Below, in pieces: positions 1-7,416 of a stretch of DNA of 52,052 nucleotides. A model generated the notes under the pieces. That model had not been told where the DNA came from. It ran no database searches and was given only the letters and a program-made list of their open reading frames with translations. How positions within the stretch are numbered: the stretch's first letter is position 1; each line of letters starts with the position of its first letter. The stretch is from Clostridia bacterium (GTDB taxonomy: Bacteria > Bacillota > Clostridia > Oscillospirales > CAG-272), in contig JAGBAS010000139.1 of NCBI GenBank assembly GCA_017938885.1, forward strand, positions 1 to 52,052, written 5' to 3'. The position numbers and the translations under genes are program-made.

Positions 1-24
1 GGAACCTTCTTTCAAGAAGGTTCC
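1..24. repeat. Hairpin repeat family 1, copy A (edge fragment)
   Basis: A perfect inverted repeat (GGAACCTTCTT / AAGAAGGTTCC) lies about 30 bases past the stop codon of the glycyl radical enzyme. It matches the first stem of the dispersed double-hairpin family described at 2700, 8728 and 23203. The rest of the element would lie outside the window, so membership is inferred from the stem alone. As RNA it would form a stable stem at the 3' side of the microcompartment operon or between the dehydratase and a downstream gene. Confidence 0.55.
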
Positions 25-54
25 TCCCTTGCGCTCCCCCCGTCCTCCCCTACA

Positions 55-2586
55 TCACAGACTGCTCTGCTCGGTGCGGCTGATGATGTCGTCCTGGAGG
101 GAGCGGGAGAGGGTGGTGAAGAGGGCGGAGTAACCGGCCACGCGGACCACCAGAGTCTTGTAGTTTTCGGGATGAGCCTGGGCGTCCAGCAGGGTCTCGC
201 GGGAGATGACGTTGTACTGGACGTGCATACCCTTCTGATCGAAGAAGCCGCGTAGATAAGCCACGAACTTCTCCAGGCCCATCTCACCGGCCAGGGCCGA
301 AGGATGGAACTTCTGATTCAGAAGAGTACCGTTGGAGGCGTCGCCCAGGTCGAGGCGGGACACCGAGTTGGCGGTAGCCGTGGGACCCTTGACGTCGCGG
401 CCCGACATGGGACCGACACCGTCGGCGATGGGGGTGTTGGAGAGTCGGCCGTCGGGGGAGGCACCGGCCTGATGGCCCAGCGGCACGTTGGCGGAAACGG
501 GATACAGACCCGCGTGGAACATACCGCCGCGGGGGTTGGTGTGAGCCAGCAGAGGCTTGGTGTAGGTCTGACCCACCTCGCGGGCGAAGAGGTCCACCTC
601 GCGGAGGTCGTTGCCGTACTTGGGCACATCGGCGATGAGCTTCAGCATCTCGTCGTAGCGGGCCTTCTTGTCGGCGGAGATATGGGAAGCATTCTTGAAG
701 CCCATGTAGATGGCCTTGATGAGGTCGGCGTTCACGTCCTTGCCCTCGGCATCCAGCATCTTGGCGGCCTCGGTGGTCAGCTCCATGGCGCGCTTGTTGG
801 TAGCGCCCTTACCGAAGTTGTCAGAAAGGGCCTGCTTCATCTCGGCCATGGAAATGACGCCGTCCTCAAAGACCAGCTTACGCATGACGGCCAAAGAGTC
901 GGCCACGTTGGCGATACCGAAGCCCTGGGGGCCGGTGAAGTTGTAGTGACAGCCGCCCTCCTGGACGCTCTTGCCGTTGGCGATGCAGTCGTCGATCAGG
1001 CAGGACTCGAAGGGAAGGGGGCAACGGACAGCGTGAGCGGCATCCACAGCGTTGTCAGCCTGGGCCATCATCTCGATGAAGAACTCCTGCTGGGCCTTGA
1101 AGGCGTCGTAGAACTGCTCGAAGGAGGTCATCTCCAGCACGTCCATGGTCTTGGGGCCGATCTGCTCGCCCTTGTCCATACCCGAGGAGAAGACAAGCTC
1201 CAGAGGACGGACCATGTTGAAGAAGGCGGCGTCGTGCCAACCGTCGGTCTTATGGCAGGCGGAGGGCTCCACGCAACCGATGATGCAGTAGCCGCGGGCA
1301 TCCTCCAGGGTGTAGCCACGGGACATCATGGAGGGGATGATCACCTCGTCGTTGTAGAAAGCGGGCACGCCCATACCCTCACGGGTGACGGCGGCGGCCT
1401 TAATGAGCAGGGAGTGGGGAGAGCCGTTCCAGACACGGATGGACAGGGAGGGCTGGGGCAGACGAACGTGCATCTGGGCCTCCATGCACATGTAGGACAG
1501 ATCGTTGGTGGCGTCCAGACCGTACTCGTCCTGACCGCCCACGATGAGGTTCTGGAACAGACCGTAACCGGCAAAGCCCTCGGCGGAAGCGGCGTCGCGG
1601 ACCTTGTTCAGGTCGTTGAGCTTGACCCAGATGCAGTCGAGCAGCTCCTGGGCGGCCTCATAGGTGATCTTACCGGCATCCAGATCAGCCTTGAAGAAGG
1701 GATACATATACTGGTCGAAGCGGCCGGGGGAGATGGAGTGACCCGAGGACTCCATCTGCATGAGCTGCTGGATGAACCAGAAGCCCTGGCAGGCCTCGTG
1801 GAAGGAGCGGGCGGGCTTGGCGGGGACGCGGTCGCAGGCCTCGGCGATGGTCAGCAGCTCGGCCTTGCGGTCGGAGTCGGTGCAGTCGGCGGCCTGGGAC
1901 AGAGCCAGGTCGGAGTAGCGGCGGGCGTAGGTGATGACACCCTCACAGCTCTCGATGACGGCCTCCAGGAAGTTACGGCGGGAGGCGTAGTCGCCCTGAC
2001 CGCGGGTGAGCTTGGCCAGCTCTGCCTTGCACTCCTCGATGTAGGACTCCAGACCCTGATTGATGACCCGCTCGTAGTTGACGTTGACGTGACCCACGCC
2101 GTTGTAGAAGTAGTTGCCGACCGTGAAAATGCCGTGGTTCAGGAAGACGTCCAGCACCTCGGGGTCCATGTTGGCGGCGGCGAGATCGCTGACGGTCTTG
2201 CCCTTCCAGTAGGGGTGGACAGCCTCCAGACGGCGGATGGTGTCGGGGGAGATGTAGAAGGGATCGGCCTCGCGGGTAGCGATGGTCTCGTACTCGGGAG
2301 GGAGCCACTCGTAGGAGAACTCGGGGAAGGTCTGACAGCCGCGGGGAGCCACCGAGCTGGAGCCCACGATCAGCTCACCGGGACGGATGACGATCGGGAT
2401 GTTCTCCAGAATATGACGGAAGGCGGCCGAACGGCGCTTGATGATGGGCAGATGCTCGGTCTGCTTGTAGCTCTCGGTAACCAGCTCCGCGCGATCGGCC
2501 TCGATCTCGGGCATGTTTGCGTAGAGATCCTGAATCAGACGGGCAATACGGGGGCTTTTTTCAATGACGAACTTGATCTCGGACAT
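55..2586 (-). CDS. Glycyl radical diol dehydratase (propanediol/glycerol dehydratase type)
   Basis: An 843-residue B12-independent dehydratase of the pyruvate formate-lyase family, predicted to turn 1,2-propanediol into propanal inside the microcompartment. The glycyl radical motif RVAGYSA places the radical Gly at 818. The thiyl Cys is C438 in GCVEP, with general base E440. Substrate contacts known from Clostridium butyricum glycerol dehydratase (H164, S282, D447) align with H166 (GVGH), S284 (GHS) and D452 (GWHD), which favours diol dehydration over choline lyase. It is the last operon gene visible, about 200 bases after the BMC-T gene, with ribosome site GAGAGGG before ATG 2586. No obvious encapsulation peptide is seen. 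The radical-SAM activase it needs is absent from the window. Glycerol as substrate cannot be excluded. Confidence 0.93.
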   Translation of the reverse strand: MSEIKFVIEKSPRIARLIQDLYANMPEIEADRAELVTESYKQTEHLPIIKRRSAAFRHILENIPIVIRPGELIVGSSSVAPRGCQTFPEFSYEWLPPEYETIATREADPFYISPDTIRRLEAVHPYWKGKTVSDLAAANMDPEVLDVFLNHGIFTVGNYFYNGVGHVNVNYERVINQGLESYIEECKAELAKLTRGQGDYASRRNFLEAVIESCEGVITYARRYSDLALSQAADCTDSDRKAELLTIAEACDRVPAKPARSFHEACQGFWFIQQLMQMESSGHSISPGRFDQYMYPFFKADLDAGKITYEAAQELLDCIWVKLNDLNKVRDAASAEGFAGYGLFQNLIVGGQDEYGLDATNDLSYMCMEAQMHVRLPQPSLSIRVWNGSPHSLLIKAAAVTREGMGVPAFYNDEVIIPSMMSRGYTLEDARGYCIIGCVEPSACHKTDGWHDAAFFNMVRPLELVFSSGMDKGEQIGPKTMDVLEMTSFEQFYDAFKAQQEFFIEMMAQADNAVDAAHAVRCPLPFESCLIDDCIANGKSVQEGGCHYNFTGPQGFGIANVADSLAVMRKLVFEDGVISMAEMKQALSDNFGKGATNKRAMELTTEAAKMLDAEGKDVNADLIKAIYMGFKNASHISADKKARYDEMLKLIADVPKYGNDLREVDLFAREVGQTYTKPLLAHTNPRGGMFHAGLYPVSANVPLGHQAGASPDGRLSNTPIADGVGPMSGRDVKGPTATANSVSRLDLGDASNGTLLNQKFHPSALAGEMGLEKFVAYLRGFFDQKGMHVQYNVISRETLLDAQAHPENYKTLVVRVAGYSALFTTLSRSLQDDIISRTEQSSL

Positions 2587-2699
2587 GGATCGACCCTCTC
2601 TTATCTATCTATATTTTACGAAAATTTCGGCGTTGGCAAAGTTGTTAGGGAAGTAAACCTCTTGGTTCACAGTTTCAAATGGGAAATAATCCCTGTTTA

Positions 2700-2787
2700 A
2701 AAGTTTTGGGGATTCCTAAGGGACTTTTTCAAAAGTCCCTTAGGCGGGTGCAGGGCAGAGCCCTGCCGGGTCCAGGGCAGAGCCCTG
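2700..2787. repeat. Hairpin repeat family 1, copy B
   Basis: Located between the BMC-T stop codon and the dehydratase start. Reading the plus strand, AAGTTTTGGGGATTCCTAA precedes stem 1 (GGGACTTTT / AAAAGTCCC), then GCGGGTGCAGGGCAGAGCCC forms stem 2, followed by a second copy of stem 2 (CCAGGGCAGAGCCCTGG). On the operon transcript (minus strand) the order is two short GC-rich hairpins, then the long stem. It could act as a partial terminator, processing site or 3' stabiliser between shell and enzyme genes. Confidence 0.8.
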
Positions 2788-2788
2788 G

Positions 2789-3334
2789 TTACAGCTGCTC
2801 CCAAAGCTCCTTGTGAGGAGCGGGGATGACGGCGGAGTTGCAGAAGAGACCCTGATCCTTGGCGTGCTGGGCGCCGGCCTCCACGGCGGCGGTCACGTCG
2901 CCCACGTCACCGGTGATGACCACCATACCCTTACCGCCCATACCGCGGGACAAACGAAGCTCGCGGATGGCGACCTTGGCGGTCTTGACGGCGATATCGG
3001 CGGCCTTGACGGTGGAAGCGGCGGAGTAGGCCTCGATGATGCCCAGAGAACCCTTGTTCTCACCGGGCTGGGTGCCGAACAGAGCGGTGATGACCTGCTC
3101 GTCGATGCGGCCGATGACGGTGGAATCGATCATGCGGTCGTCGAAACGGCCCTTGACATACTCCACGGCGGCGGAGACGTCGGCGATGGCGCCCGTCAGA
3201 ATGATCTCGTACTTGCCGGGGCAGGAGGGGTGAGCCTGCACCAGACGGATCCCCGCGCTCTTCAGCGCGGCGTCGGTAGCCTCAATGCCCTTGGCGATGC
3301 TCTTCAGTTCAATAATACCAATAGCCTGATACAT
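2789..3334 (-). CDS. pduT: BMC-T tandem-domain shell protein, PduT-like
   Basis: A 181-residue protein with two BMC domains in tandem (about residues 3-90 and 95-181), forming pseudohexameric trimers in the shell. The N-terminus MYQAIGIIELKSIAKGIEA and the motif SCPGK at Cys38 match PduT of Salmonella, where Cys38 of each subunit holds a 4Fe-4S cluster in the central pore. The conserved Cys suggests the same electron-conducting pore here; this is inference from the aligned position. The gene lies 25 bases downstream of the PduS-like gene, its probable electron-transfer partner, and ahead of the dehydratase. The ribosome site (GAGCAGG) is weak, so translation may be coupled to pduS. Confidence 0.92.
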   Translation of the reverse strand: MYQAIGIIELKSIAKGIEATDAALKSAGIRLVQAHPSCPGKYEIILTGAIADVSAAVEYVKGRFDDRMIDSTVIGRIDEQVITALFGTQPGENKGSLGIIEAYSAASTVKAADIAVKTAKVAIRELRLSRGMGGKGMVVITGDVGDVTAAVEAGAQHAKDQGLFCNSAVIPAPHKELWEQL

Positions 3335-3359
3335 AGTCTATATACCTGCTCTTTCTGTT

Positions 3360-4685
3360 TTACGCGCGGATGACGATGGTCTTGTCGTCAACGTAAGTAA
3401 CGCGGCCCGTGATGGGAGCGAAGTTGGGAACCGACAACCCTTCGGCGGCCTTGGCGATCATGTCGTTCTCCTTGACCTCATCGCCAACCTTCACGATGGG
3501 GATGGCGGGCGCGCCAATATGCTGAACCATGGGAACCTGCACTTCCTTGGCCTTCAGCTTTTCCTCGATGTAAGTGGGGGGGAACTTGTCGTACTTGGCC
3601 ACGCCCAGTACCTCCTTCCACTTGCCCGCGCTGATCATGCGGTACTCCCGCTCAGGGGAGGCTTCGAAGGTATCGGCAGGGTTGGCCACGTACTTGATGC
3701 GGTTCTTGGCCAGAATGCCCTTGTACTCCTTGATGACCTGCATGGGGGAGATATCCTGGCAGCAGGCCAGCAATCCGCAGATGCCGCAACCGCAGCACAT
3801 GGTGGCGGTCTTGATCAGCTCGGGATCGGCCTGGGCGGCGGAGAGGGTGGAGCGGATCATCTTGTGGGGCTCCAGGGGGTAGCCCAACAGGTGTCTGGGG
3901 CAGAGATCGGTGCAGCGGGTGCACTGACAGCAGACCGAGGCGGCCATGCGGAAGTTCTCCTCGGCAGTGCGGAGCTTGCTCCGGACGGCGGGAATGTCCT
4001 TGGGCAGGATGAGCAGACCCGAGGTGGGCTTCTTCACCACGTCTACGTTGGGGTTGACGATGTTACCCATGGAGGGGCCGCCGTCGATGACCACGTGGGT
4101 GTCGGGAACCTTGACGTGCAGGGTCTCCAGCACCTCCGAGATCTTCATACCCAGAGGCACCTTCACACAAAAGGCCTCGGGAACGTCACCGCCCAAAGTC
4201 AGGTAGGTCTTGGTCACGGGCTGACCGTACTGCACCACCAGACCGATGTTGTGCATGGTCTCGGTGTTGAAGACGATCACCTTTTGAGTAATGGGCAACT
4301 GACCGGGAGCCACCACGCGGCCCGTGACGGTGTAGATCAAGTTGATCTCGTCACCCATGGGGTAGACGTTGGGCACGTACTTGATGAAGACGCCCTTTGC
4401 CAGCTCCTGTCCGTCGGAGTACCCCAGCTTGGCGGCGCGGTAGTCCTTGACGGCGATGAGGCCTCGCTCGATGTGGGCGTATTCCATGACGGCACGCATA
4501 CCGATGACGATGTCGCGGATGCGGTTTTGCAGGAGGGTGTAGCTGGTGTAGAGCAGAGGCTCACACTCCACGGCGTTGATGAGCAGGGTATCGGCACCCT
4601 CGGCCAGCTTGCAGTAGGAGGGGAAGCCCGCTCCGCCCGCGCCGACGACGCCGTTATCCTTCAGTAATTGCTTTAAATCGGTCAT
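3360..4685 (-). CDS. pduS: PduS-like RnfC-type flavin/iron-sulfur electron carrier
   Basis: A 441-residue RnfC/PduS-family protein. The N-terminus has the glycine-rich nucleotide-binding loop GVVGAGGAGFP (residues 12-22). A SLBB-like region follows, then two cysteine clusters for 4Fe-4S centres: C252, C253, C255, C258, C262 and C297, C298, C300, C303, C308, C309. The C-terminus resembles a short barrel-sandwich lipoyl-like fold (GAPAIPIVKVGDEVKE). In Pdu systems PduS is a cobalamin reductase; glycyl radical loci contain no B12 enzyme, so here it probably moves electrons between NADH and the PduT cluster, for cofactor recycling or radical chemistry. Ribosome site AGAAGGTA precedes ATG 4685. 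It sits between the BMC-P and BMC-T genes. Confidence 0.9.
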   Translation of the reverse strand: MTDLKQLLKDNGVVGAGGAGFPSYCKLAEGADTLLINAVECEPLLYTSYTLLQNRIRDIVIGMRAVMEYAHIERGLIAVKDYRAAKLGYSDGQELAKGVFIKYVPNVYPMGDEINLIYTVTGRVVAPGQLPITQKVIVFNTETMHNIGLVVQYGQPVTKTYLTLGGDVPEAFCVKVPLGMKISEVLETLHVKVPDTHVVIDGGPSMGNIVNPNVDVVKKPTSGLLILPKDIPAVRSKLRTAEENFRMAASVCCQCTRCTDLCPRHLLGYPLEPHKMIRSTLSAAQADPELIKTATMCCGCGICGLLACCQDISPMQVIKEYKGILAKNRIKYVANPADTFEASPEREYRMISAGKWKEVLGVAKYDKFPPTYIEEKLKAKEVQVPMVQHIGAPAIPIVKVGDEVKENDMIAKAAEGLSVPNFAPITGRVTYVDDKTIVIRA

Positions 4686-4730
4686 TTTCTTTACCTTCTA
4701 TATGAAAGTTGCGCGCTACACGCGGTTGGA

Positions 4731-4994
4731 TCAGTGCTGGAGCTTATCAATGATACCGGCGACCACGGCGTCCACAGGGGCGTTTATATCCCCCACGGCG
4801 GCCCGTGCGGAGGAGCCGGTCACCACCAGCACGTCCTCGCCGATGCCCGCGCTGATGGAGCGATCCACGGCGATGATGTAGCGGTCGGTGAGCTCGTCCT
4901 TTTCCTTGAGCTGGATCTCCAGGAACTTGTAGCCCCGAAGAGCGTCGAATTTATTGGTGGAAACAATGGTTCCCACAACCTTTCCTTTGAGCAT
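4731..4994 (-). CDS. BMC-P pentameric vertex protein (EutN/CcmL family)
   Basis: An 87-residue EutN/CcmL/PduN-type protein that would form pentamers capping the vertices of the shell. Recognisable features are the start MLKGKVVGTIVSTNKFDALRG, the central LLV-type strand around VLVVTGSSAR, and the end DAVVAGIIDKL. Length matches the family (about 85-100 residues). The ribosome site GGAG lies six bases before ATG. It is the only vertex protein in the window, between pduL and the pduS-like gene. Confidence 0.94.
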   Translation of the reverse strand: MLKGKVVGTIVSTNKFDALRGYKFLEIQLKEKDELTDRYIIAVDRSISAGIGEDVLVVTGSSARAAVGDINAPVDAVVAGIIDKLQH

Positions 4995-5025
4995 GACAGA
5001 CTCCGTTCTTTGTGCGTTTGTTGGA

Positions 5026-5682
5026 TTATTCCTTGACCATGGTGACGGTGCTGCCGTTCTTGAAGCCTACGGCGTTGGCATCGTCGGTATCCACGTGCAT
5101 CTCCAGGCAGAACTTGTCGCTGACACGAACCTGCACGTCGAACCAGCGGGTGCGCTTGGTACCGCTGAAGGCGTCCACGGTGACGTAGTCGCCGTCCTTC
5201 ACACCGAAGCGGGCACCGTCAGCGGGGCTCATGTGGATGTGGCGGTTGGCGATGATACAGCCCTGCTTGAGGGTCACGATGCCCTTGGGGCCGATGATGG
5301 TGATGGGCGCGGAATCCTTCAGACTGCCCGACTCGCGCACGGGAGGCTTGACCTTCAGCACGAAGGAATCGGTCACGGAAATCTCCACCTGGCTCTCCTT
5401 ACGGATAGGACCCAGGACGCGCACGCCCTCGATGGGACGCATGGAGGGACCGATGATGGTGAGCTGCTCCTTGCAGGCGTATTGCCCGGGCTGAGAGAGA
5501 TCCTTGATGGGGGTCAGCTCGTAGCCCTTGCCGAACAGGGTGTCCAGATCCTCGCGGGACAGATGAATATGACGGTTGGAAATACCCACCGGGATGGTCA
5601 GCTCGTCTGCCTTGGTGGGAACGTCCATCTCGGATACGATCTTCTTGACGATGGCTTCAATGGTGCTTGCGTTCAGTTCCAT
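5026..5682 (-). CDS. pduL: PduL-type phosphotransacylase
   Basis: A 218-residue PduL-family phosphate acyltransferase that converts propionyl-CoA plus phosphate to propionyl phosphate and CoA, recycling CoA inside the shell. Two PduL half-domains are visible, with metal-ligand histidine motifs ISNRHIHLS (about residues 35-43) and IIANRHIHMSP (about 147-157). Residues 1-20 (MELNASTIEAIVKKIVSEM) form a predicted amphipathic encapsulation helix joined by a short linker. Ribosome site AAGAGGT precedes ATG 5682. It pairs functionally with the aldehyde dehydrogenase upstream of it and the kinase at the head of the operon. Confidence 0.95.
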   Translation of the reverse strand: MELNASTIEAIVKKIVSEMDVPTKADELTIPVGISNRHIHLSREDLDTLFGKGYELTPIKDLSQPGQYACKEQLTIIGPSMRPIEGVRVLGPIRKESQVEISVTDSFVLKVKPPVRESGSLKDSAPITIIGPKGIVTLKQGCIIANRHIHMSPADGARFGVKDGDYVTVDAFSGTKRTRWFDVQVRVSDKFCLEMHVDTDDANAVGFKNGSTVTMVKE

Positions 5683-5781
5683 AGATCAAAAACCTCTTTC
5701 TATAAATGATACAAATTGAAAAATCAATATCCTTTTCTGCGGAAAAGAGCATTCATTCTTCCATTTATATATGTAATTCTG

Positions 5782-5860
5782 AAAGTTCTTTGGGGTCAAG
5801 GCCCTTTCTTTCAAGAAAGGGCCTTGCCGGGTATGGGGCAGGGCCCCATACGCTCTCACG
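5782..5860. repeat. Hairpin repeat family 1, copy C
   Basis: Lies between a BMC-H stop codon (5868) and the start of pduL. Stem 1 is GGCCCTTTCTT / AAGAAAGGGCC and stem 2 is ATGGGGC / GCCCCAT; both sequences differ from copy B although pairing is complete. The lead-in AAAGTTCTTTGGGGTCAA matches the family consensus only loosely. Confidence 0.75.
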
Positions 5861-5867
5861 CTCCCAA

Positions 5868-6140
5868 TCAGATCTTGGGCAGGAGCTTGTCCACGTCGGT
5901 GTGGGGTCTGGGGATGACGTGGGTAGCGATGACCTCGCCCAGGCGGGATGCGGCAGCACCACCGGCCTCAACAGCGGCCTTCACGGCACCGACGTCGCCA
6001 CGGACCATGACGGACACGAGACCGGAACCGATCTTCTCAGAGCCGATCAGGGTAACGTTAGCGGCCTTCACCATAGCATCGGCAGCCTCAATAGCAGCCA
6101 CAAGACCACGGGTTTCAACCATACCAAGAGCTTCGTTCAT
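5868..6140 (-). CDS. BMC-H shell hexamer protein (twin 2)
   Basis: A 90-residue single-domain BMC shell protein, PduA/PduJ/EutM type, beginning [21 protein letters not shown] and containing the canonical pore-region segment KIGSGLVSV. It differs from the protein at 6726-6998 only at the penultimate residue (Lys instead of Ser), while the DNA differs at roughly twenty mostly synonymous sites. The ribosome site AGGAGG is the strongest in the operon, in line with a major shell component. It is the fourth of four consecutive BMC-H genes and is followed by hairpin copy C. Confidence 0.97.
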   Translation of the reverse strand: MNEALGMVETRGLVAAIEAADAMVKAANVTLIGSEKIGSGLVSVMVRGDVGAVKAAVEAGGAAASRLGEVIATHVIPRPHTDVDKLLPKI

Positions 6141-6221
6141 TGTATTTTCCTCCTAAGAAAATTTACTTTTTGTTTGTGGATTTGTTGTTTGGGGAATTAT
6201 CTCGTTACGCCGCGCCGTCCA

Positions 6222-6506
6222 TTAAGGAATGGGATCGGTGCGGAGGAACTTCATGACTTCGGGATGGGGGCGTGCGATGACCTCACAGAGCTTGACGTTG
6301 CCAACCTCAGCGGCGGCGGTCTTGCCGGCATCGGCGGCGGCCTGAACAGCCGAAACCGAGCCCTCGACCACCACGGTCACAAGACGACCGCCCAGTCTCT
6401 TTTCAACGTGAATCAGCTTCACGTCGGCGGCCTTGACCATTGCGTCAAGACCCACAATGGCGGTGACCATTGCCTGGACTTCCAGCAGTGCAATTGCCTT
6501 TTCCAT
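6222..6506 (-). CDS. BMC-H shell hexamer protein, divergent paralogue
   Basis: A 94-residue BMC-domain protein starting MEKAIALLEVQAMVTAIVGLD. The pore-region segment is KRLGGRLVTV, more basic than KIGSGLVSV of the twins, so its pore may pass different metabolites; that is inference. It lies between the twin BMC-H genes, separated from the upstream twin by hairpin copy D. Ribosome site GAGGT precedes ATG 6506. Confidence 0.96.
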   Translation of the reverse strand: MEKAIALLEVQAMVTAIVGLDAMVKAADVKLIHVEKRLGGRLVTVVVEGSVSAVQAAADAGKTAAAEVGNVKLCEVIARPHPEVMKFLRTDPIP

Positions 6507-6579
6507 GTTTCAGTACCTCGCTTTCGTTTGGTAGGCAAAGAACTTTCCCGATCACCCGAATTGCCCAAGCCCTTGCTGA

Positions 6580-6722
6580 AAGTTTTTGGGGATTCTCAAG
6601 GGACTTCGTGATATTTGCCGTAGGCAAATTCACCCCGAGCAGAGCGAGGATGTTTTCAAAAAGTCCCTTGAGCGGGTGCAGGGCAGAGCCCTGCCGGGGG
6701 TCAGGGGCAGAGCCCCTCGTTC
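6580..6722. repeat. Hairpin repeat family 1, copy D (with nested module)
   Basis: Family lead-in GAAAGTTTTTGGGGATTCTC, stem 1 CAAGGGACTT / AAGTCCCTTG, then GAGCGGGTGCAGGGCAGAGC and two versions of stem 2 (CAGGG..CCCTG and GGGGCAGAGCCCC). The loop of stem 1 carries an extra module of about 45 bases containing ATTTGCC GTA GGCAAAT and a CCCCGAGC..GCGAGG segment, shared with copy J at 50192. It lies directly after the stop codon of the twin BMC-H gene at 6726. Confidence 0.82.
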
Positions 6723-6725
6723 TTC

Positions 6726-6998
6726 TCAGATGGAGGGCAGGAGCTTGTCCACGTCGGTGTGGGGTCTGGGGATGACGTGAGTTGCGATGACCTCGCCCAG
6801 GCGGGAAGCGGCAGCGCCACCGGCCTCAACAGCGGCCTTGACAGCGCCGACGTCGCCACGGACCATGACGGACACGAGACCGGAGCCGATCTTCTCGGAG
6901 CCGATCAGAGTAACGTTAGCAGCCTTTACCATAGCATCGGCAGCCTCGATTGCGGCAACCAGACCGCGGGTTTCAACCATACCAAGAGCTTCGTTCAT
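6726..6998 (-). CDS. BMC-H shell hexamer protein (twin 1)
   Basis: A 90-residue BMC-H protein identical to that at 5868-6140 except for Ser instead of Lys at residue 89 (ends LLPSI). It is the canonical small hexamer-forming shell protein of the Pdu/Eut/GRM type. The ribosome site AAGGAG is seven to eight bases before ATG 6998. The high protein identity with frequent silent DNA differences points to duplication followed by strong purifying selection or partial gene conversion. Confidence 0.97.
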   Translation of the reverse strand: MNEALGMVETRGLVAAIEAADAMVKAANVTLIGSEKIGSGLVSVMVRGDVGAVKAAVEAGGAAASRLGEVIATHVIPRPHTDVDKLLPSI

Positions 6999-7048
6999 TG
7001 TAATATTCTCCTTAAAAATTATTTTTGTTTTTGTGTTGTGGGGAAGGA

Positions 7049-7399
7049 TCAGACCTTTCGCCCGTCAACGGTGGTGTAATTGCGGAGCTTGTCGCGACCG
7101 GTTGCGGTCAGGTGAGCGAACCACTCAACGCTTTCGTCAAGCCCTGCAATGATCTTCGAGGTGATGAACAGTCCGCGCTTTTCAGCCTCAGCCTTGCCCG
7201 CATCGTGGGCGGCCTCAACGGCGGCGGGAGATCCCTCAAACTTCACGACCATCACAAGCGGCACCTCGCATTTTTCGGCGTTGGCGGGCTTGTTGCGGTC
7301 AATGGCCACGATCTTTACATCAGCGGCCTTTGCGCAGGCATCGGCGACGACGATGGAGGTGGCGAATCCGTAGACTTCAAGCATTCCAAGAGCTGCCAT
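7049..7399 (-). CDS. BMC-H shell protein with C-terminal extension
   Basis: A 116-residue protein with one BMC domain (about residues 1-88, start [20 protein letters not shown]) and about 28 extra C-terminal residues ([20 protein letters not shown] onward) that single-domain BMC-H proteins lack. It is the first shell gene after the enzyme genes, 17 bases downstream of the alcohol dehydrogenase gene. The tail could bind cargo or modify the luminal face, but has no motif I recognise. Ribosome site AAGGAG precedes ATG. Confidence 0.93.
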   Translation of the reverse strand: MAALGMLEVYGFATSIVVADACAKAADVKIVAIDRNKPANAEKCEVPLVMVVKFEGSPAAVEAAHDAGKAEAEKRGLFITSKIIAGLDESVEWFAHLTATGRDKLRNYTTVDGRKV

Positions 7400-7416
7400 A
7401 TCGGTAACTCCTTTGC

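Noticed and set aside
55..2586. Choline trimethylamine-lyase (CutC) as identity of the glycyl radical enzyme
   Set aside because: Residues equivalent to H164, S282 and D447 of glycerol dehydratase are present, and the locus contains an aldolase and no choline-related genes.
2789..3334. PduB/EutL-type gated trimer
   Set aside because: Length, N-terminus and Cys38 context match PduT; the gated types are longer and lack SCPGK.
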